From positions 1 through 9,157 of the forward strand of contig CAMOXB010000026.1 of assembly GCA_946628805.1 (NCBI GenBank): a stretch of 9,157 nt of DNA, written 5' to 3'. The notes beneath the pieces were generated by a model. The model did no database searches. It was not told where the DNA came from and worked only from the letters and a program-made list of their open reading frames with translations. Below are positions 5,961-9,157 of this stretch, piece after piece. The DNA comes from an uncultured Pseudomonadota bacterium. Lineage in GTDB: Bacteria > Pseudomonadota > Alphaproteobacteria > Rs-D84. The number at the start of each line of letters is the position of its first letter. Positions within the stretch are counted from its first letter, which is position 1. The translations under genes and the position numbers were made by a program.

Positions 5961-5989
5961 AAAAAACGCCCATTTGGGCGTTTTTTTTT
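5961..5989 (+). terminator. Terminator of clpB
   Basis: AAAAAACGCCC pairs with GGGCGTTTTTT (4-base loop ATTT), followed by further T, directly after the clpB stop. Confidence 0.9.
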
Positions 5990-5990
5990 C

Positions 5991-6020
5991 TTGCGATTTT
6001 TGTTGTTTTTTTGCTAATTT
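5991..6020 (+). promoter_or_regulatory. Possible weak promoter of mscS
   Basis: TTGCGA (5991-5996) and TAATTT (6015-6020) are separated by 18 T-rich bases, just after the clpB terminator and 28 bases before the mscS ATG. The match is poor. It is proposed because the preceding terminator suggests that mscS needs its own promoter. Confidence 0.3.
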
Positions 6021-6048
6021 TTACCGTTGTAAAGAAAAGGATTTGAAT

Positions 6049-6870
6049 ATGCAAAATATCACATTGGATTCGTTGGTTATGACACTGGGGCAAATTGTCG
6101 CAGATTTTGGAACAAAATTATTGGCTGCAATTGCAATATGGGTTGTTGGTTTTTGGGTGGCCAAGAAAATTGTTTTATCACTTAATCGTGTTATGCAACG
6201 TCATAATGTTGAACCAACATTGCAAAGTTTTTCTTTGTCATTTTTAAGTATTGCACTGAAAGCATTTGTGTTTATTATCATGTTGACAACATTGGGTGTC
6301 CAGATGACATCAATTGTGGCTGTGTTAGGGGCGGCATCATTGGCAATTGGTATGGCTTTGTCTGGAACATTGCAAAATGTCGCAGGCGGTATGGTTATAT
6401 TGTTGTTCAAACCATTTAAAGTAGGCGATACGATTGTAACCGCCGACGGTAAAGTTGGTGTTGTTCAAAAAATTATGATTTTCACAACCCAAATTAATAC
6501 TTTTGATAACCAGGTTTTATTCTTGCCAAACGGTGCGTTATCTAATGGTGCGATAACTAATTTATCCATGGGTAAAAAACGCAGAACAGATTTAAATGTT
6601 GGAATCTCGTATGGTGACAATGTTGAAAATGCACGTAAATTGGTTTTACAAATATTATCAAAAGATAAACGTGTTTTGAAAAATCCAGAACCTGTTGTTA
6701 TATTATCTTCTTTGGATGACAGCGCTGTAACGTTAACAATTCGTTATTGGACAGATTATACCGATTTATATGCAACCCAGGCAGACGTGTTGGAAACAAT
6801 ATATAAAGAATTTCCAAAACACAAACTTAATTTTCCATTTCCACAAATGGATGTTCATATTCAAAAATAA
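6049..6870 (+). CDS. mscS: Small-conductance mechanosensitive channel MscS
   Basis: MscS is an inner-membrane heptameric channel that opens under membrane tension to release solutes after hypo-osmotic shock. The protein has 273 residues (E. coli 286). Membrane helices lie at about 21-43, 61-83 and 88-120. The pore helix VAVLGAASLAIGMALSGTLQN aligns with the E. coli TM3. The pore-seal leucines correspond to Leu98 and Met102 (the second is Leu in E. coli), and the hinge glycine corresponds to Gly106. The beta domain has FKPFKVGDTI and FLPNGALSNGAITN, and the C-terminus ends in the family signature FPFPQMDV, with almost no tail after it. The start is set by AAAGGA (6036-6041), seven bases before ATG 6049; an upstream TTG would lie inside the clpB terminator. 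The gene appears monocistronic, flanked by terminators. Confidence 0.95.
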   Translation: MQNITLDSLVMTLGQIVADFGTKLLAAIAIWVVGFWVAKKIVLSLNRVMQRHNVEPTLQSFSLSFLSIALKAFVFIIMLTTLGVQMTSIVAVLGAASLAIGMALSGTLQNVAGGMVILLFKPFKVGDTIVTADGKVGVVQKIMIFTTQINTFDNQVLFLPNGALSNGAITNLSMGKKRRTDLNVGISYGDNVENARKLVLQILSKDKRVLKNPEPVVILSSLDDSAVTLTIRYWTDYTDLYATQADVLETIYKEFPKHKLNFPFPQMDVHIQK

Positions 6871-6894
6871 AAAACGCCCGTTTGGGCGTTTTTT
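6868..6894. terminator. Shared bidirectional terminator of mscS and the carrier-like operon
   Basis: AAAAACGCCC and GGGCGTTTTT (loop GTTT) form a perfect stem starting at the mscS stop. T runs follow on the plus strand and, from the A tract, on the minus strand. It lies 6 bases past the stop of the converging minus-strand gene. Confidence 0.9.
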
Positions 6895-6900
6895 GGTTGA

Positions 6901-7503
6901 TTATTTTACACGATTTGTTTGATGCCAGAATTTATATTGATGTAAATGGTTGTATAATCTATCTATAAAATCGGTTTTTTTGTTGGTATCTTTTTTGTAT
7001 TGTGATGATAATGTTTGGAATACAATCTGGATGACCGTGTTCACAGTTGTAAATTTCATAGGCACGATATCAACACCAAATTCATCTTTTATCCATGCAC
7101 AGAATTTTATTCGGGCAAAACTGTCAAATTGTAAATCGGCATAAAAATTTGATTCTGGTTTTGCGTAATATATTCCCAGTGTATCCTGTAAATGTTTTAA
7201 TATGGCATCTGAAATTTTTTCGTTTGTATGCACGTTGACAACAAAACATATTGCACGACAAAATTCACCCAGATTTTTAAATTTTTTATAATCTATTTTG
7301 GTGTCATCAATCTGTGGAATGTTTAATTTGTCTTCGATGTATTTGATTAACTGTATTGTTACGACATCATTAAAATGCAAGTGTGATAATTTTGCCGTTG
7401 CAGATACATCTTGTGGATTTAAATACAATTCCTTGTCTTCATACACCAAATATTCGTTTGCCATGTTTAATATTTGTTTGTAAGAAATATTTGTTTGTGT
7501 CAT
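6901..7503 (-). CDS. Protein with two acyl-carrier-like domains, second with the attachment serine
   Basis: No named family is recognised. The 200-residue protein reads as two helical units resembling acyl carrier protein (ACP). The second (about 96-165) contains YADLQFDSFARIKF and then WIKDEFGVDI. This lines up with the ACP stretch [12 protein letters not shown]...ALEEEF and puts Ser128 in the phosphopantetheine position (DSF for DSL). The first (about 5-90) contains HLHFNDVVTIQLIKYIEDKL, with Asp46 in that position, then NLGEFCRAI as the last helix. The two-unit plan and the LGEFC motif are shared with the 216-residue protein of the same operon, suggesting duplication. It is the last operon gene, 17 bases after the previous stop, with no clear Shine-Dalgarno (A-rich leader). 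It could be a carrier for an acyl or aminoacyl group or a binding module. The fold is inferred by eye from the pattern only. Confidence 0.6.
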   Translation of the reverse strand: MTQTNISYKQILNMANEYLVYEDKELYLNPQDVSATAKLSHLHFNDVVTIQLIKYIEDKLNIPQIDDTKIDYKKFKNLGEFCRAICFVVNVHTNEKISDAILKHLQDTLGIYYAKPESNFYADLQFDSFARIKFCAWIKDEFGVDIVPMKFTTVNTVIQIVFQTLSSQYKKDTNKKTDFIDRLYNHLHQYKFWHQTNRVK

Positions 7504-7520
7504 TTTTTTTCTTTTTTATT

Positions 7521-7850
7521 TTATGCAAATTGTTTTTCGACAGTCTTTTTTCGTATGTGAGCAATTTTATTTGTAAACACATCATAAGCCTGGCGAAGAT
7601 TGTCAATTTTATCAGTATCTATGATTGATAAATCTAAATTATATGTATCTTCGATATTAAAAAATAAATCGGCAACATTTAACGAAGAAATATCATTTTG
7701 TTTGAAAGATTCATCCATTTGTATCAATGGGCGCATCACACGAACCACGCGCACGCCCCGTTTTGTTAAAAAGTAACGATTGAAATCCGGACGCAAGAAT
7801 TTACTTGCGTGTTCTTTGAAACATTGTTTTGAAAAATTATGTGTGCACAT
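7521..7850 (-). CDS. Small acyl-carrier-like protein
   Basis: The protein has 109 residues. The N-terminal ~45 residues are basic and not recognised (KRGVRVVRVMRPL). The C-terminal part, DISSLNVADLFFNIEDTYNLDL followed by KIDNLRQAYDVF, follows the ACP helix II-III pattern, with Ser56 in the attachment position (SSL instead of DSL). Hydrophobic spacing matches ACP over ~45 residues. The ATG at 7850 is chosen because it lies 4 bases after the upstream stop; an in-frame ATG at 7886 would overlap that gene by 32 bases. There is no good Shine-Dalgarno, so translation probably depends on coupling to the upstream gene. The loss of Asp before Ser may weaken recognition by a phosphopantetheinyl transferase. 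It could be a divergent carrier or a non-carrier helical protein. Confidence 0.55.
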   Translation of the reverse strand: MCTHNFSKQCFKEHASKFLRPDFNRYFLTKRGVRVVRVMRPLIQMDESFKQNDISSLNVADLFFNIEDTYNLDLSIIDTDKIDNLRQAYDVFTNKIAHIRKKTVEKQFA

Positions 7851-7854
7851 TTTT

Positions 7855-8505
7855 TTATCTTTTATTTTGACGCATATTTTTAACAATTGCGTTAATTTTA
7901 CGTTGATAATTATTTGTTACAGTAATTGTTTTATCTTTCTTTTTCGTACTTGTTATTTGTGGTATACACGCAACAGCATACTCTTTTAATGTTTTAGCGG
8001 TATATATTGTTATATTGTCGCTAATTTGTGCGTTAAATACATTTTCCAATTCGTCCATTAATTCGATTCTTGTCAGATTATCCAACAACAAATCTGTATC
8101 TATATTTGCATTGTCTTGAAGTTCTGAATCTGTATAACCGTAATGTTCTTTCAAAAAAGATTTTACAGTATAAAGAATATATTCTAATTTCGTTTTTTCA
8201 TTTAAAGGTATCGCTTTGTTCAAATCATTTGCACATATTTTACAAAATTCACCCAATGTTTTTGCTTTGCGTGCAGTTGTGAATTTAAATATAGCACGTT
8301 GATAGCGTTTTTCTAATTTTCTGGTTAAATCAAAGATTTCTGGAATTCTTAATTTCAAATCATTCCACATATGCATGTCATCAGTTAAATTTATTGCTTT
8401 ATTGTTATTTTGAATCAACAAGATTTGTTTTACGTTGTAAAAAACAGATTCTGGTTTTACAGGATAAGAATAACCTTCTAAAAGTTTAATTTTTTTTGTT
8501 GTCAT
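7855..8505 (-). CDS. Protein with two acyl-carrier-like domains, both lacking the attachment serine
   Basis: No named family is recognised. The 216-residue protein seems to hold two ACP-shaped units. Unit 2 (about 106-180) is the clearest: DTDLLLDNLTRIELMDELEN aligns residue for residue with ACP [20 protein letters not shown], with Asn143 in place of the serine. Its helix I (YILYTVKSFLKEHYGY) and final helix (TAKTLKEYAVAC) are in the expected places. Unit 1 (about 20-95) has WNDLKLRIPEIFDLTRKLEK, with Ile54 in the serine position, then TLGEFCKIC. A Lys-rich tail of ~35 residues follows. Without a serine neither unit can carry phosphopantetheine, so a structural or regulatory partner role is more likely. 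It sits 21 bases after the first operon gene and ends 4 bases before the next. AAGG lies about 12 bases upstream of the ATG, a weak ribosome site. Confidence 0.6.
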   Translation of the reverse strand: MTTKKIKLLEGYSYPVKPESVFYNVKQILLIQNNNKAINLTDDMHMWNDLKLRIPEIFDLTRKLEKRYQRAIFKFTTARKAKTLGEFCKICANDLNKAIPLNEKTKLEYILYTVKSFLKEHYGYTDSELQDNANIDTDLLLDNLTRIELMDELENVFNAQISDNITIYTAKTLKEYAVACIPQITSTKKKDKTITVTNNYQRKINAIVKNMRQNKR

Positions 8506-8526
8506 TTTTTTTGTCGCCTTTTTGTT

Positions 8527-8889
8527 TTATTTTTGTGGTATAGCAAGTGTTTTTACAAAATAATGTTGTAAAGACAATTTGCTAACTTTTTGTAATAATG
8601 TTGCTTTGTTAGATATTTTTAATCTTTCTGCGATTAAACTACATATGTCACCAACAGTATATAATTCATTCATATTTGAATCTAAATCTAAAAATGTCTT
8701 TTTTTCCAAATCAGTTAGAAAAAAAGCTAAAGCCATTGGACCCATATCTAGGTTCCATTCGATTTGAGTTTCGCGATTTATCGCCAGATTTTGTAAATTT
8801 TTAGGTAATTCTTGACGAATTGCTTTTGTAACGAAATTAAAAATATAACTGCCTATGACAGGGTCTATTATTTGTTGATTATTTCTCAT
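8527..8889 (-). CDS. Degenerate acyl-carrier-like protein, first gene of the operon
   Basis: The protein has 120 residues and no recognised family. The ACP-like pattern is a first helix YIFNFVTKAIRQEL, then IEWNLDMGPMALAFFLTDLEKK in the place of helix II, then LYTVGDICSLIAERL as the last helix. The serine position falls on Pro51 (MGPM for ADSL), so phosphopantetheine attachment is not expected. About 30 more residues follow. The start at 8889 is chosen because the promoter at 8920-8947 puts transcription at about 8913, which excludes the in-frame ATG at 8940. AAGGAA (8902-8907) lies 12 bases upstream, a long but possible spacing. It leads the four-gene minus-strand operon that runs to the terminator next to mscS. 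This is the weakest ACP match of the group. Confidence 0.55.
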   Translation of the reverse strand: MRNNQQIIDPVIGSYIFNFVTKAIRQELPKNLQNLAINRETQIEWNLDMGPMALAFFLTDLEKKTFLDLDSNMNELYTVGDICSLIAERLKISNKATLLQKVSKLSLQHYFVKTLAIPQK

Positions 8890-8919
8890 TTTGTTTGTTT
8901 TTCCTTTTTTTACAGCGAT

Positions 8920-8947
8920 AGTATAGACCGAAAAATACATTTGTCAA
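8920..8947 (-). promoter_or_regulatory. Strong sigma-70 type promoter of the carrier-like operon
   Basis: On the minus strand a perfect TTGACA (8942-8947) is followed after 16 bases by TATACT (8920-8925). Expected initiation is near 8913, giving a leader of about 24 bases before ATG 8889. No other promoter of this quality is seen within the operon. Confidence 0.75.
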
Positions 8948-8986
8948 GTTTTTTTTATTAAATTATTTTTGACTTTGTTTTTCCAT

Positions 8987-9015
8987 TTGACATTTAACAA
9001 ATAAATGTATAAAAT
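8987..9015 (+). promoter_or_regulatory. Promoter of tRNA-Ala
   Basis: Perfect TTGACA (8987-8992), a 17-base spacer, then TAAAAT (9010-9015). Initiation near 9022 would leave a ~27-base leader containing a small CTTTC/GAAAG hairpin before the tRNA. Confidence 0.75.
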
Positions 9016-9048
9016 GTGTGGGCTTTCAAAAGAAAGTCGCAAAGTTCT

Positions 9049-9124
9049 GGGGTTGTAGCTCAGTTGGTAGAGCACCTGCTTTGCAAGCAGGGGGTCGTCA
9101 GTTCGAGCCTGATCAGCTCCACCA
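9049..9124 (+). tRNA. tRNA-Ala(TGC)
   Basis: The 76-base gene includes an encoded CCA. The acceptor GGGGTTG pairs with CAGCTCC and contains the G3:U70 wobble that identifies alanine tRNAs. The anticodon stem CCTGC/GCAGG encloses TTTGCAA, anticodon TGC. D loop AGCTCAGTTGGTAGAGC and T loop GTTCGAGCC are standard. No tRNA-Ile or 16S rRNA lies upstream, so it is not within the common 16S-Ile-Ala-23S arrangement on that side. The remaining 33 bases to the window end show nothing recognisable. Confidence 0.97.
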
Positions 9125-9157
9125 GAATAAAGAAGCCGAAAAGGCAAGAACACAAAA

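Noticed and set aside
5974..6048. Extended mscS start at a TTG
   Set aside because: The codon lies inside the loop of the clpB terminator; ATG 6049 has a proper AAAGGA.
8890..8940. Upstream ATG at 8940 for the first operon gene
   Set aside because: It lies between the -35 and -10 elements of the promoter, so it would not be in the transcript.
8944..9153. 69-codon minus-strand frame (GGADQARTDDP)
   Set aside because: It is the antisense of tRNA-Ala with a typical spurious translation, and it overlaps two promoters.
9125..9157. Beginning of an rRNA operon after tRNA-Ala
   Set aside because: Only 33 bases remain and none resemble the 23S 5' end; it cannot be supported from this window.

Overview
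The window looks like a piece of chromosome from an AT-rich, Gram-negative, probably host-associated and anaerobic bacterium. Class III (oxygen-sensitive) ribonucleotide reductase genes indicate anaerobic life. The L28 sequence, the MscS channel, a signal-peptide protein and a heat-shock promoter of CTTGAA/CTATAT type fit an alphaproteobacterium, possibly one of the reduced-genome uncultured gut lineages. That placement is inference. There is no phage, transposase or CRISPR array.

Layout: (1) 1-2163, plus strand: the 3' part of nrdD, a separate 60-residue glycyl-radical domain gene, and the activase nrdG, ended by a hairpin terminator. The reductase is split, with its radical-bearing C-terminal domain on its own reading frame. 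(2) 2162-2817, minus strand: a small secreted cysteine-rich protein, preceded by a strong promoter and a ~180-nt leader that can fold into two competing structures. (3) 2818-3253: no gene; hairpins, a duplicated 3' end of the neighbouring tRNA-Leu, and a small segment with inverted ends. (4) 3218-3788, minus strand: rpmB (L28) and tRNA-Leu(CAA), apparently one transcript ending at a strong terminator. (5) 3844-5989, plus strand: a clpB that lacks the N-terminal domain, behind a sigma-32-like promoter. (6) 6049-6894, plus strand: mscS. (7) 6901-8947, minus strand: a four-gene operon of small unrecognised proteins in which I see up to six acyl-carrier-protein-like domains, most without the phosphopantetheine serine. 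(8) 8987-9124, plus strand: tRNA-Ala(TGC) with its own promoter.

NrdD, the free radical domain and NrdG should together reduce ribonucleotides anaerobically. ClpB and MscS are stress-survival functions (aggregate rescue and osmotic release). The most unusual parts are the split NrdD and the acyl-carrier-like operon. The operon contains no enzyme, so its partners must be encoded elsewhere or its domains act as non-catalytic binding modules. All homology calls are from reading motifs by eye; no database search was run.
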